A stretch of 12,803 nt of DNA from Bacteroidota bacterium (GTDB lineage Bacteria > Bacteroidota > Ignavibacteria > Ignavibacteriales > Ignavibacteriaceae), in the NCBI GenBank assembly GCA_022567875.1, contig JADFGB010000011.1:1-12803 (forward strand). Direction: 5' to 3'. Both the position numbers and the translations under genes were made by a program. The notes below the pieces were generated by a model. It saw only the letters and a list, made by a program, of their open reading frames with translations. It had not been told where the DNA came from and did not search any database. Below, piece after piece: positions 1 to 7,676 of this stretch. How positions within the stretch are numbered: the first letter of the stretch is position 1; each line of letters opens with the position of its first letter.

Positions 1-1
1 A

Positions 2-901
2 TTATATTATAAGCCCGGAGAAAGTACATCTTATGAAAGTGTAAGATTTATAATGACTCAAGTAAAATTTGGTTGGTTGGTAAGAAGCATACATAGTTGG
101 GCTGCAAATTTGATGGTGCTTTTTGTGTTCGTTCATATGTTTAGTGTGTTTTTTAGCAAAGCTTATAAGAAACCAAGAGAACTAACATGGGTTACAGGTT
201 TTATAACATTGCTGCTCACTTTCGGATTTGGTTTTAGTGGTTATCTTTTACCTTGGGATGAATTATCATTTTTTGCAACTAAAATTGGAACAGACATTAT
301 AGGAGTTTTACCTATAATAGGAGAGCCATTAAAAACTATTTTACGTGGTAGTCCTGATGTAACAGGTGCAACCTTAACCAGATTTTTTGGAATTCACGTT
401 GCAGTTTTGCCTATGTTATTTACTTTCTTTTTAGTATTACATCTTTTATTTGTTCAGAAATTAGGTATGCACGAGCCTGAATCTTTTCAGAAACTACCTG
501 AAAAAGAAAAAAAATACATGCCTTTTTTTCCAAACTTCTTTGTTAAAGATGCTTTGTTTTGGTTGATTATATTTAACGTATTATTATTTCTTTCTGTTTA
601 TATACCTTGGGGATTAGGATTAAAAGCTGATGCTTTTGTTCCTGCACCGGCAGGAATAAGGCCTGAATGGTATTTTATGTTTATGTTCCAATCTCTAAAA
701 ATGTTACCAGCACATATATTATTTTTAGAAGGTGAATTAGTAGGTATACTTTTCTTTGGGGCTGCATTCCTATTTTGGATGTTATTTCCATTCCTAGGTA
801 TTAAAGATGAAAATTTCAAAAAATTTAAACCAGTTTTTTGGATTGGTATAACTGTCGTAACATTTATAATAACTTTGACTATAATTGGATATTTAGACTA
901 A
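2..901 (+). CDS. Cytochrome b of a bc-type quinol oxidising complex (5' end cut by window)
   Basis: Membrane subunit of a quinol:cytochrome c oxidoreductase (complex III/b6f type), which carries two b hemes and the quinol sites. The ATG at 53 is internal: the same frame is open back to base 2 and reads LYYKPGESTSYESVRFIM, a normal cytochrome b stretch before transmembrane helix B. The true start is therefore outside the window. Heme-ligand histidine pairs are visible at codons 92 and 134 (13 residues between) and at 395 and 440 (14 between, the spacing known from cytochrome b6 rather than mitochondrial cytochrome b). The quinol-site PEWYF motif is at 662-676. The N-terminal (b6-like) and C-terminal (subunit IV-like) halves are fused in one protein. 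Several further hydrophobic helices follow, with the last ending just before the stop. A multiheme cytochrome gene begins 10 bases downstream, so the two are very probably co-transcribed; a Rieske gene would be expected upstream. The family is secure, the exact complex subtype is inferred. Confidence 0.95.
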   Translation, partial: LYYKPGESTSYESVRFIMTQVKFGWLVRSIHSWAANLMVLFVFVHMFSVFFSKAYKKPRELTWVTGFITLLLTFGFGFSGYLLPWDELSFFATKIGTDIIGVLPIIGEPLKTILRGSPDVTGATLTRFFGIHVAVLPMLFTFFLVLHLLFVQKLGMHEPESFQKLPEKEKKYMPFFPNFFVKDALFWLIIFNVLLFLSVYIPWGLGLKADAFVPAPAGIRPEWYFMFMFQSLKMLPAHILFLEGELVGILFFGAAFLFWMLFPFLGIKDENFKKFKPVFWIGITVVTFIITLTIIGYLD

Positions 902-911
902 GGTTTAAACT

Positions 912-2174
912 ATGAAGAATTTAAAATTGTTTTTTATACTTATTATATTTTTTTTGATTGAGATAGGATTTTCTTACGCTCAAAATAAAAATATACCTCC
1001 AAAAAAAAATGTAAATAATTGTTTAGGTTGCCATCAACATAAAGATGAAATGCCTGATGATTTTAATAAAGAAGATGTTCATTTTAAAGCAGGAATTACC
1101 TGTGTAGATTGCCACGGTGGGGATAATACTAGCAAAAAACAAAGTATAGCAATGGATGAAGATAATGGATATTTAGAAACCCCAACAAAAGAAGAATTAC
1201 CAAAATTTTGTGGAAAGTGTCATTCAAGTTCTACATATATGATAAAACATAAATCTAAAGTAAGTACTGATATTGTTAAAGATTATTTTAAGAGTAAACA
1301 TGGAAAACTTTTAAAGGAAGGAAATACAGACGTAGCTTCTTGTGTAGATTGTCATTCAGCTCACAGTATATTTAATTCTAAGAATACTAAATCATCTGTA
1401 TATGCTTTAAATATTATTGAAACTTGTGCAAAATGTCATGATGATAAAGAACTAATGACAAAATATGATATTAAAACAACAGTAGTTAACAACTATAAAA
1501 AAAGTGTACATGGAATTGCTTTATTAAAGAAAATGGATGTCGGTGCCCCAGCTTGTAATGATTGCCATGGTAACCATGGAGCAAACCCAAAAGGTAAGAA
1601 AAAAGTTGTTGAAATATGTGGAGATTGTCATGTAAATAATATGGATTTATTTGCACAATCTAAGATGAGTAAAGAGGATGATTTTGATGCAAAACATGGC
1701 TGTATAGCGTGCCATACTAATCATTTAATTGAAAAACCAACTGATAAAATGATAGGAATACAAGAAAGCTCACTTTGCTTAGATTGCCATGATGAGGGGG
1801 ATAAAGGTTATAAAATTGCAAATATTTTACATAGTTATTTAACAAAATTAGATACAACTTATCAATACGCAAAAAACAGACTAAAAATTGTTGTAGAAAG
1901 TAATATGGATGATGTTGATTTAAATTTTATGCTTAAAGAAGTTAAGCAATCTTTAATAAAATCTAGAACATTGATACATACTTTTGATACTACTCTTGTA
2001 GGAAAAGAAGTAAGAAAAGGATTAAAGTTAGCTGATAGTACAATTGCTAAAGAAAATGAAGAAATACACGCTTCGATTATTAGAAGAAATGGTTTACTTA
2101 TTGCTACTTCATTTATAACTCTTATTATTTTAGCTTTATTTTTTATTAGCAAAGAGATGGATAAAAAATTATAA
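912..2174 (+). CDS. Membrane-anchored nonaheme cytochrome c
   Basis: Exported multiheme electron carrier, probably the c-type subunit of the adjacent bc complex. It starts with a signal peptide (about residues 1-23, hydrophobic core followed by SYA|QN). Nine CXXCH heme-attachment motifs begin at residues 37, 64, 100, 144, 172, 215, 236, 264 and 289. Two KSxHG segments (128-131 and 198-201) recur at similar places before heme motifs and may supply distal histidine ligands. Residues 305-390 lack cysteines and look helical. A single transmembrane segment (about 394-413) followed by a short lysine-rich tail anchors the protein with the hemes outside the cytoplasm. The 10-base gap to the cytochrome b gene and the terminator right after the stop mark it as last in that operon. 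It resembles the cytochrome c3/NrfB-like multiheme group only loosely. The electron acceptor (a terminal oxidase, another cytochrome or an extracellular acceptor) cannot be told from the sequence. Confidence 0.9.
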   Translation: MKNLKLFFILIIFFLIEIGFSYAQNKNIPPKKNVNNCLGCHQHKDEMPDDFNKEDVHFKAGITCVDCHGGDNTSKKQSIAMDEDNGYLETPTKEELPKFCGKCHSSSTYMIKHKSKVSTDIVKDYFKSKHGKLLKEGNTDVASCVDCHSAHSIFNSKNTKSSVYALNIIETCAKCHDDKELMTKYDIKTTVVNNYKKSVHGIALLKKMDVGAPACNDCHGNHGANPKGKKKVVEICGDCHVNNMDLFAQSKMSKEDDFDAKHGCIACHTNHLIEKPTDKMIGIQESSLCLDCHDEGDKGYKIANILHSYLTKLDTTYQYAKNRLKIVVESNMDDVDLNFMLKEVKQSLIKSRTLIHTFDTTLVGKEVRKGLKLADSTIAKENEEIHASIIRRNGLLIATSFITLIILALFFISKEMDKKL

Positions 2175-2183
2175 CTTTCAAAT

Positions 2184-2218
2184 AAAAAAGTTCAAGATAA
2201 AATCTTGAACTTTTTTTT
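2184..2218 (+). terminator. Rho-independent terminator after the cytochrome operon
   Basis: A perfect 15-bp inverted repeat (2184-2198 with 2202-2216) has an AAA loop and ends in a run of eight T (2211-2218). The core arm is GTTCAAGAT/ATCTTGAAC, and the outer pairs are A-T. It begins 10 bases after the stop of the nonaheme cytochrome gene. Because the left arm starts with six A, it could in principle also work on the - strand, but no - strand gene ends here. Confidence 0.9.
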
Positions 2219-2373
2219 AAGTCTTATCAAGTCACAAAATTACTTAAAAAAGCGTCAAAATTCTTTCGCCTAAGTTTTTAATTTGCATATCTTTTTTTTA
2301 TGTTAATCAAAGAAGCTTAATTAATTGCTTACCTAATTGAACAAATAAACTTTAATTTATTTAAGGATAAACA

Positions 2374-3063
2374 ATGTCTAGCACTCAGCACAAGTATAAA
2401 TATTATGATCTAATAATGGCGGCTTTCGTTACTGTTTTAATTTGCTCAAATCTTATTGGAGCAGAAAAAGTTGTAACAATTTTAGGATTTTCATTTGGTG
2501 CAGGTATCCTGTTTTTTCCCATAAGTTATTTCTTTAACGATATACTAACGGAAGTTTACGGATACGCCAGATCAAGAAAAGTAGTTTGGGCCGGGTTTGC
2601 TGGATTGGGATTTGCTTCTTTGATGGCTTGGGTTGTAATAAAACTTCCCCCTGCGCAAGGTTGGGTTTATCAAGAGGCTTATGAAACAGTATTTGGTCAA
2701 ACGTGGCGAATTGTTCTTGCATCAATGCTTGCTTTCTTTTCAGGTGAATTTGTTAATTCGTATGTACTTGCAAAAATGAAATTGTTCACAAGGGGTAAAT
2801 TCCTTTGGACAAGAACAATCGGTTCAACAATTGCGGGGGAAATGATAGATTCTATTATTTTTTATCCCATAGCTTTTTACGGATTTTGGCCCAACGATCT
2901 TTTAATTACCGTAATGATCACTAATTATGTTTTGAAAGTAAGCTGGGAAATTATAGCAACTCCGGTTACTTATAAAGTTGTTAATTTTCTGAAGAAAAAA
3001 GAACACGAAGATTTTTACGACCACGATACTAATTTTACACCTTTTTCAATTACTGTAGATTAA
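2374..3063 (+). CDS. yhhQ: Queuosine precursor transporter (YhhQ/VUT family)
   Basis: Integral membrane protein expected to import a queuosine precursor (preQ0/preQ1 class) for tRNA modification. The 229-residue protein has about six hydrophobic segments (roughly 12-30, 36-54, 70-90, 112-132, 150-170 and 175-203). It carries the conserved family signatures NDILTEVYGY at 55-64, the GEFVNS segment at 124-129 and the GEMIDS segment at 155-160, plus WTRTIGST just before the last. The charged C-terminal tail is cytoplasmic-looking. An AAGGA Shine-Dalgarno sequence (2363-2367) lies 6 bases before the ATG, which supports this start. The gene stands alone: a terminator lies upstream, and a convergent hydrolase gene ends 18 bases beyond its stop. 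No queuosine biosynthesis gene is in the window, so the function rests on family membership. I see no recognisable preQ1 riboswitch in the 199-base leader. Confidence 0.88.
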   Translation: MSSTQHKYKYYDLIMAAFVTVLICSNLIGAEKVVTILGFSFGAGILFFPISYFFNDILTEVYGYARSRKVVWAGFAGLGFASLMAWVVIKLPPAQGWVYQEAYETVFGQTWRIVLASMLAFFSGEFVNSYVLAKMKLFTRGKFLWTRTIGSTIAGEMIDSIIFYPIAFYGFWPNDLLITVMITNYVLKVSWEIIATPVTYKVVNFLKKKEHEDFYDHDTNFTPFSITVD

Positions 3064-3081
3064 TTTTAATAAAATCTTTTT

Positions 3082-3936
3082 TTACTTTAAATATTTTTTT
3101 AACCACATTTTACGGAGTGTATTTAATTCATTTCTGTGTTTTCTTAAAAAATGGTCACCTTCCTCAAACATTACTAATCTATAATGTAAGTTTTTATTTT
3201 GAAATTCTCTTGCTAAATTTATAGTATCTAATGGTGCAACACTCTCGTCGGCTGTGCCATGAAGTAGTAAATAATGTGTAAGTTTTGGTAATTTGTATAT
3301 AAAGCTTGTAACTGAACGCTTTTCACATTCATAAGCAATTTTTTCAACCGGAAGTCCTGGAAATATTTTTTCATTTACTAATTTGATATACGGACTATCT
3401 TTTTCATTACAATGAAGATTGGAAACACCACCCACAATTATAACTGCTTTAAAATTAACCTTACTCTTTACTAATGAAAGATAGGTCATCATTCCTCCTC
3501 TGCTCCAACCTTCCATGCCCCAAATAGTAGTGTCGGTAAATTCAAGTTCATCTGCAAGAGGGATAAGATTCAACACATCGTTAACATCTTCCCCTCCCAA
3601 TTCATCAATTCCTTCACTCCCTAAATTTCCTCTGTAATGAGATGCAAAAACAACGTACCCTTCATTTGCAATATTGCCTAACACACCTTTGGCGTTAAAA
3701 ATATCAAGTGCTCCGTTGTCACCGTATCCCCCCCTGTTCCAAATTACACAAGGGTATTTTTTACTTGTATTTTTTGGATATGCCAAATAACCTTTTACTT
3801 TTAATCCATCAGAATTATATATAATATTTTCTACAATTGTATTCTGTAATACTTCTTTGTTCCAGCCACTGATTATCATTTTGTTTTGAGAATCATTTAA
3901 AACGATTTTCTTTCTCTCGATAAAATTCGATTTCAT
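3082..3936 (-). CDS. Alpha/beta hydrolase, S9 prolyl-oligopeptidase-like
   Basis: Serine hydrolase of the alpha/beta fold, of the dienelactone hydrolase/peptidase S9 type. The catalytic triad can be read directly: nucleophile Ser145 in GWSRGG (143-148), Asp230 in HGTADESVAP, and His262 in EEGDHFL. The WNRGG segment at 66-70 sits where S9 enzymes place the oxyanion-hole loop. There is no signal peptide and no N-terminal propeller, so at 284 residues this is a stand-alone cytoplasmic catalytic domain with a short N-terminal extension. The substrate is unknown; both peptidase and esterase activity fit. The start lies 60 bases downstream of the stop of the hybrid kinase gene on the same strand, so read-through is possible, but no strong Shine-Dalgarno sequence is visible. 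Its 3' end converges on the transporter gene with only 18 bases between them. Confidence 0.8.
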   Translation of the reverse strand: MKSNFIERKKIVLNDSQNKMIISGWNKEVLQNTIVENIIYNSDGLKVKGYLAYPKNTSKKYPCVIWNRGGYGDNGALDIFNAKGVLGNIANEGYVVFASHYRGNLGSEGIDELGGEDVNDVLNLIPLADELEFTDTTIWGMEGWSRGGMMTYLSLVKSKVNFKAVIIVGGVSNLHCNEKDSPYIKLVNEKIFPGLPVEKIAYECEKRSVTSFIYKLPKLTHYLLLHGTADESVAPLDTINLAREFQNKNLHYRLVMFEEGDHFLRKHRNELNTLRKMWLKKYLK

Positions 3937-3996
3937 ATTTATTCTAATTATTTGTAATACTTAACTTGAATTTACTGCGTAAAGTTATCTATAAAA

Positions 3997-6021
3997 TTAT
4001 TGATTAGTTTTATTTGCAGAACACTCTAAAGCAGTATTTATAGTGCTAATTAGAGTTTGCTTGTTGAATGGTTTTGATATGTATTGAGTACAAGCCCCTG
4101 ATAATATTTTTTTCTCATCCCCTTTCATTGCATAAGCTGTTAATGCCACAATAGGAATGTTTTTATAGTTATCAATTTCACTAATTTTTTTGGCTGTTTC
4201 TAAACCATTTAATTTACCCTCCAGTTTTATATCCATAATAATTAATGAATAAGCTTTTTCTTTTACTTTTAATATCGCAGTTTCACCGTCACTACAAAAA
4301 TCCAATTGATAATTGTTTCCAAGAAATTTTTTAATCAGTTCAATGCTTGAATCATTGTCTTCTACAAGTAAAATTTTTCCATTATTTTGTCTGGGTTTAT
4401 CAGATTCTTTAATTTCATTAATCTTTTGTGTTTTTTCCTTTATAAGATTAAGTTCGGACTTTTTATAAACAGGAAACATTACGCAAAACTCAGATCCTTT
4501 ATCAACCTTACTTTTAACTTCTATTCTGCCGTTCATTAATTCGACAAAATTCTTTGTAATGGTTAATCCAAGTCCTACTCCTTCAAAGTTTCTGCTTAGT
4601 CCTTCACTTAATTGGCGAAATTCTTCAAATATAAAATTTATACAGTCTTGAGGAATTCCAATTCCGGTATCAATTATTCTAACCACACCGTATTTTATAT
4701 CATTTATTTCTTTTTCATCTATTACAATTTTTACTTCGCCTTGTTTAGTAAATTTTATTGCATTATCTACTAAATTATTTAATACTTGCGCCAATAATTT
4801 TCTGTCCGCTTTAATTGGATCCGGTTGTTTTTTAATTGAAACACTTAAATCCAAATTCTTTTTATCAGCAGCTTTCTTATATCTTATAAAAGTGTTGTTT
4901 GCTTTTTCAACAAGGTTAACGGGTTCATAATTTACTTCTTTCTTATTAGCTTCTATAACAGAAAGATCAAGAATTGAATCTACAGTGTTTAATAATCTTT
5001 GTTGGTCTTCTAAAATAAATCCTGTTAATTTCTTTAATTCCGGGTCTTCGATTTCCTCTTCTATAATTTCTGCAAATCCCAAAATACCGACAAGGGGTGT
5101 TCTAAGTTCGTGACTCATATTTGCGAGGAAATTACTTTTTAATCTGTTTATTTCTTCTGCTTTTTCTTTTGCTGTTTTTAATTTTTCATTTGAATCAGTT
5201 AGTTCCCTGATATTCTCCTGAATTTTTTCCTGCTGTTCTAAAATAGTTTCTCTCATTCTGTTTGTCGAATTAACCAATAGCTTTAATTCACCGGTAGCTT
5301 TAATGTTTTTAACTTTTTTGTAATTACCTTTTGAAATATTATCAATAGCTTTAGTCAATTGAGTTATAGGTTTGCTTATAAATTTAGATGCAATAATACT
5401 TATCAGAATTAGAAAAGGAATCAGAATTATTCTGAAATAAAGAAAGTATTTATTATTCTCATCTATTTTTGCCTGCACATAACTTGATTTGTGATCGGCT
5501 TGAACAACTCCTACAACATTACCATCATTATCAATAATAGGTGCAATTCCTGTTATCCACATTCCATATTGATCCTCATAGATACCAGTATGCATACTTT
5601 TCTTTGTCTCGTAAACTTGCAGCAAACATTTTTTGGCAACATCACTTTTTAGCTCCAAAGTATCGCCGGAAAAAGGAACTTCATTTGTCATAATACCAAA
5701 GATTGCATGGTCGCTGTCAATCATTGATAAAGTGTAAATTTCTTGGGGTAGATTTAATTTTTTCTTTATTTTTTTTAAAGAACTTTGTAGGTGTTGGTAA
5801 TGCTGATTATTATATACTTTTGAAGTGTCTGAAAAGTCAACCATTTTAAAATATTCGCCATCAATAGAGGTAGAAATGGAGGAAGCTAAAGTTTGAAGAT
5901 TTCTACCCTCGAGTCTTGTGTATTCTTTTGTAATTTCATTTTTAACAAAAAAGAGTACTATTTCTAAAACTACATTAGTAACAATAAATACTAAAAGCGC
6001 TATTTTTACCCATATTTTCAT
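3997..6021 (-). CDS. Hybrid sensor histidine kinase with Cache-like sensor and C-terminal receiver
   Basis: Membrane two-component sensor. Order of parts: transmembrane helix 1 (about 5-26); extracytoplasmic sensor (27-192) with a Cache-like block around 147-176 (YEDQYGMW, then GNVVGVVQAD); helix 2 (193-213); HAMP-like linker from about 212 to 265, with Pro218; coiled coil to about 295; HisKA domain with the phospho-accepting His304 in MSHELRTPL; HATPase with N-box Asn416/Asn420, DTGIGIP at 451-457 and GVGLGLTITK at 481-490. It ends in a receiver domain (about 549-665) with Glu554/Asp555, phospho-acceptor Asp597, Thr628 and Lys650. All key residues are present, so it should be active. There is no output domain and no response regulator next to it, so phosphate probably passes to a partner encoded elsewhere or the receiver regulates the kinase itself. 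It starts 131 bases after the gmhA stop. A TTGACA sequence on the - strand at 6077-6082 could be part of its own promoter, but no good -10 pairs with it. Confidence 0.92.
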   Translation of the reverse strand: MKIWVKIALLVFIVTNVVLEIVLFFVKNEITKEYTRLEGRNLQTLASSISTSIDGEYFKMVDFSDTSKVYNNQHYQHLQSSLKKIKKKLNLPQEIYTLSMIDSDHAIFGIMTNEVPFSGDTLELKSDVAKKCLLQVYETKKSMHTGIYEDQYGMWITGIAPIIDNDGNVVGVVQADHKSSYVQAKIDENNKYFLYFRIILIPFLILISIIASKFISKPITQLTKAIDNISKGNYKKVKNIKATGELKLLVNSTNRMRETILEQQEKIQENIRELTDSNEKLKTAKEKAEEINRLKSNFLANMSHELRTPLVGILGFAEIIEEEIEDPELKKLTGFILEDQQRLLNTVDSILDLSVIEANKKEVNYEPVNLVEKANNTFIRYKKAADKKNLDLSVSIKKQPDPIKADRKLLAQVLNNLVDNAIKFTKQGEVKIVIDEKEINDIKYGVVRIIDTGIGIPQDCINFIFEEFRQLSEGLSRNFEGVGLGLTITKNFVELMNGRIEVKSKVDKGSEFCVMFPVYKKSELNLIKEKTQKINEIKESDKPRQNNGKILLVEDNDSSIELIKKFLGNNYQLDFCSDGETAILKVKEKAYSLIIMDIKLEGKLNGLETAKKISEIDNYKNIPIVALTAYAMKGDEKKILSGACTQYISKPFNKQTLISTINTALECSANKTNQ

Positions 6022-6152
6022 AGATATTAATATTATTTACGTACATACAAAACAACAAAATAATTCTGTTTTTTGTTGTCAAGCAGTATACATTCTCAAT
6101 ATAAAAGACAAATAGCAAAAAATAGTAATAAGCAGAAAGTGTGGTAAAAAAA

Positions 6153-6734
6153 TTAAGGATATAATTCGGACTCTAACAATTCGCAGATAATATGAGCAAC
6201 GGTAATATGCCCTTCTTGAATTCTTTGAGTATTATATGATGGTATTTTAATTGGGATATCAACAATATTTAATAACTGCCCACCTGTTCCGCCTAAAAAT
6301 CCAATTATTTTCATCCCCTTTTCTTTGGCTTTATTTACGGCTTTAACAACGTTTATTGAATTTCCGCTTGTTGAAATAACAAGTAAAACATCACCTTCTT
6401 GACCCAAACCTTCAACATTTCGGGCAAAAACATTTTCAAAACCTATGTCATTTCCACCGGCAGTCATATTGGAAGTATCTGTTGTTAAAGCTATAGCGGG
6501 TAGGGCAGGTCTTTGTATTTCATGATTCAGTCTTATCATCAGTTCGGTTGCAATGTGCTGACAGTCTGCAGCACTTCCGCCGTTGCCGCAAAGTAAAAGT
6601 TTGTGCCCGTTTTTGTAAGTGTCTATTAATAAATCAACTGCTGAGTTAATATCGTCCATACATTCGTGTTGTATATTAATCTTTGTTTCGGCACTTTCAG
6701 CAAGTGAATCTACTATAAATTTTTTTCTATCCAT
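6153..6734 (-). CDS. gmhA: Sedoheptulose-7-phosphate isomerase (phosphoheptose isomerase)
   Basis: SIS-domain isomerase that converts sedoheptulose 7-phosphate to D-glycero-manno-heptose 7-phosphate, the first step of ADP-heptose synthesis for lipopolysaccharide core or S-layer glycans; cytoplasmic. At 193 residues it has the family's usual length. Visible motifs: LLCGNGGSAADCQH (47-60) for phosphate binding, ALPAIALTTDTS (77-88), GNDIGFENVFARNVE (94-108), STSGNS (121-126) and RIQEGHITVAHIICE (171-185). By comparison with E. coli GmhA, the catalytic pair is Glu64 and His181, and the probable metal ligands are His60, Glu64, Gln173 and His181; all are present. It follows the GGGP-synthase-like gene by 24 bases on the same strand and is probably co-transcribed with it. 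Other heptose genes (hldE, gmhB) are not in the window. A related DiaA-type SIS protein is the alternative, but the match to GmhA motifs is strong. Confidence 0.92.
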   Translation of the reverse strand: MDRKKFIVDSLAESAETKINIQHECMDDINSAVDLLIDTYKNGHKLLLCGNGGSAADCQHIATELMIRLNHEIQRPALPAIALTTDTSNMTAGGNDIGFENVFARNVEGLGQEGDVLLVISTSGNSINVVKAVNKAKEKGMKIIGFLGGTGGQLLNIVDIPIKIPSYNTQRIQEGHITVAHIICELLESELYP

Positions 6735-6758
6735 TTTGTATTTATTTATGATACAACT

Positions 6759-7517
6759 TTAGACTGTAACAGATAATTTGGTGTGAACAGCAGAAGCAAA
6801 ATCTTTTAATAATTCCCAATTGTTTTCATCTTCAAAATAATTCCCGGTAACAATTATGTCGGCACCGCTTTCCATTTTTAGTCTTATGCTTTCTATACTT
6901 TTTATTCCACCGCCCACAATAATTGGTATAGAACATTGACTTGCAACTGCCTGAATCAGAATTTCGGGTACTGATATTTCTGCTCCTGATCCTGCTTCTA
7001 AATAAATTAATTTCATACCTAAATATTCTGCGGCCAAAGCAGTAGCGGCAGCTATTTCCGGTTTGTTTCTTGGTATAGGTAAAGTTCCGCTCATATATTG
7101 AACAGTGGTTGTTGTACCTGACTCTATTAAAATATACCCGGTTGAAATAGGTTCTATGTTTTTTCCTTTGATAATTGGAGCAGCAAGAACGTGTTTGCCG
7201 ATTAAGTGTTCGGCATTTCTCCCGCTTACAACGGATAAATAAAGTATTGCATCTGCAATATTGCTAATCTGATTAACACCTCCGGGAAAAATAATTGCAG
7301 GCAGATTTGTCGCAATTTTAACATTTTCAATAAATTCGTCAAATTTACTGTTTAGCATCAAACTACCACCGATTAAAAAACCGTCAACCCCCGCTTGTTC
7401 ACATTTTCTTATAAACAAAGGTAGTTTTTCTTGTTCTATTTTGTCGGGATCTATTAAAATTAAATACGCCCCGCCTTTATTTGCAATAGTATCAAGTAAG
7501 TATTTATAAATATTCAT
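6759..7517 (-). CDS. Geranylgeranylglyceryl phosphate synthase family protein (GGGPS/PcrB-like)
   Basis: TIM-barrel prenyltransferase that joins a polyprenyl diphosphate to sn-glycerol 1-phosphate through an ether bond, the committing step of archaeal-type lipids. Family landmarks are in order: LILIDPDK (19-26) with the metal/substrate aspartates 23 and 25, the FPGG segment (77-80), SGRN (98-101), YLEAGSGA (172-179), the phosphate-binding VGGGI loop (201-205) and TGN (224-226). The 252-residue length fits the larger group II enzymes known from archaea and Bacteroidota rather than the shorter Bacillus PcrB. The signatures appear intact, so it should be active; the prenyl chain length cannot be judged. 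It is the first gene of a - strand pair with gmhA. The start is followed by normal barrel sequence, and the 159-base region upstream, shared with a divergent gene, must hold its promoter. No glycerol-1-phosphate dehydrogenase or digeranylgeranyl transferase is present in the window. Confidence 0.9.
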   Translation of the reverse strand: MNIYKYLLDTIANKGGAYLILIDPDKIEQEKLPLFIRKCEQAGVDGFLIGGSLMLNSKFDEFIENVKIATNLPAIIFPGGVNQISNIADAILYLSVVSGRNAEHLIGKHVLAAPIIKGKNIEPISTGYILIESGTTTTVQYMSGTLPIPRNKPEIAAATALAAEYLGMKLIYLEAGSGAEISVPEILIQAVASQCSIPIIVGGGIKSIESIRLKMESGADIIVTGNYFEDENNWELLKDFASAVHTKLSVTV

Positions 7518-7676
7518 TTATTAAGTTTTTATTCTTAAACATAAATAATTGATATATCATATTAAAGATAACACAATAAATTTTTCTTTATTACAATTTA
7601 ATACTTAAAATAGAATAAATTTTGTAAAGATATTAATTATTTATCAATTATTAAAGTCAGTAAACAATGGAGTTAT
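7518..7676. promoter_or_regulatory. Divergent intergenic region with promoters for both flanking genes
   Basis: This 159-base, almost entirely A/T stretch separates the divergently transcribed GGGPS-like and ArsC-like genes, so it must carry a promoter for each unless one is unexpressed. The composition makes any single -10/-35 choice unreliable. A TAGAAT and a TTGTAA sequence occur on the + strand around 7611 and 7622 but have no convincing partners at standard spacing. A GGAG sequence at 7669-7672, 4 bases before the ATG at 7677, is the ribosome binding site of the ArsC-like gene. Confidence 0.4.

Noticed and set aside
53..55. ATG at 53 as the start of the cytochrome b gene
   Set aside because: The same frame is open to base 2 and encodes conserved cytochrome b sequence, so this methionine is internal.
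1862..2152. 96-residue open frame antisense to the nonaheme cytochrome gene
   Set aside because: Low complexity and opposite to a well-supported gene; no start signal.
2219..2373. preQ1 riboswitch before the queuosine precursor transporter gene
   Set aside because: I looked for the short pseudoknot pattern (C-rich loop and A-rich tail pairing with the first stem). Only a weak GCG/CGC stem with mismatched outer A/T runs is present around 2249-2280, without the conserved core.
5918..6115. 65-residue + strand open frame overlapping the start of the hybrid kinase
   Set aside because: Mostly antisense to the kinase N terminus, with no ribosome binding site and no recognisable features.
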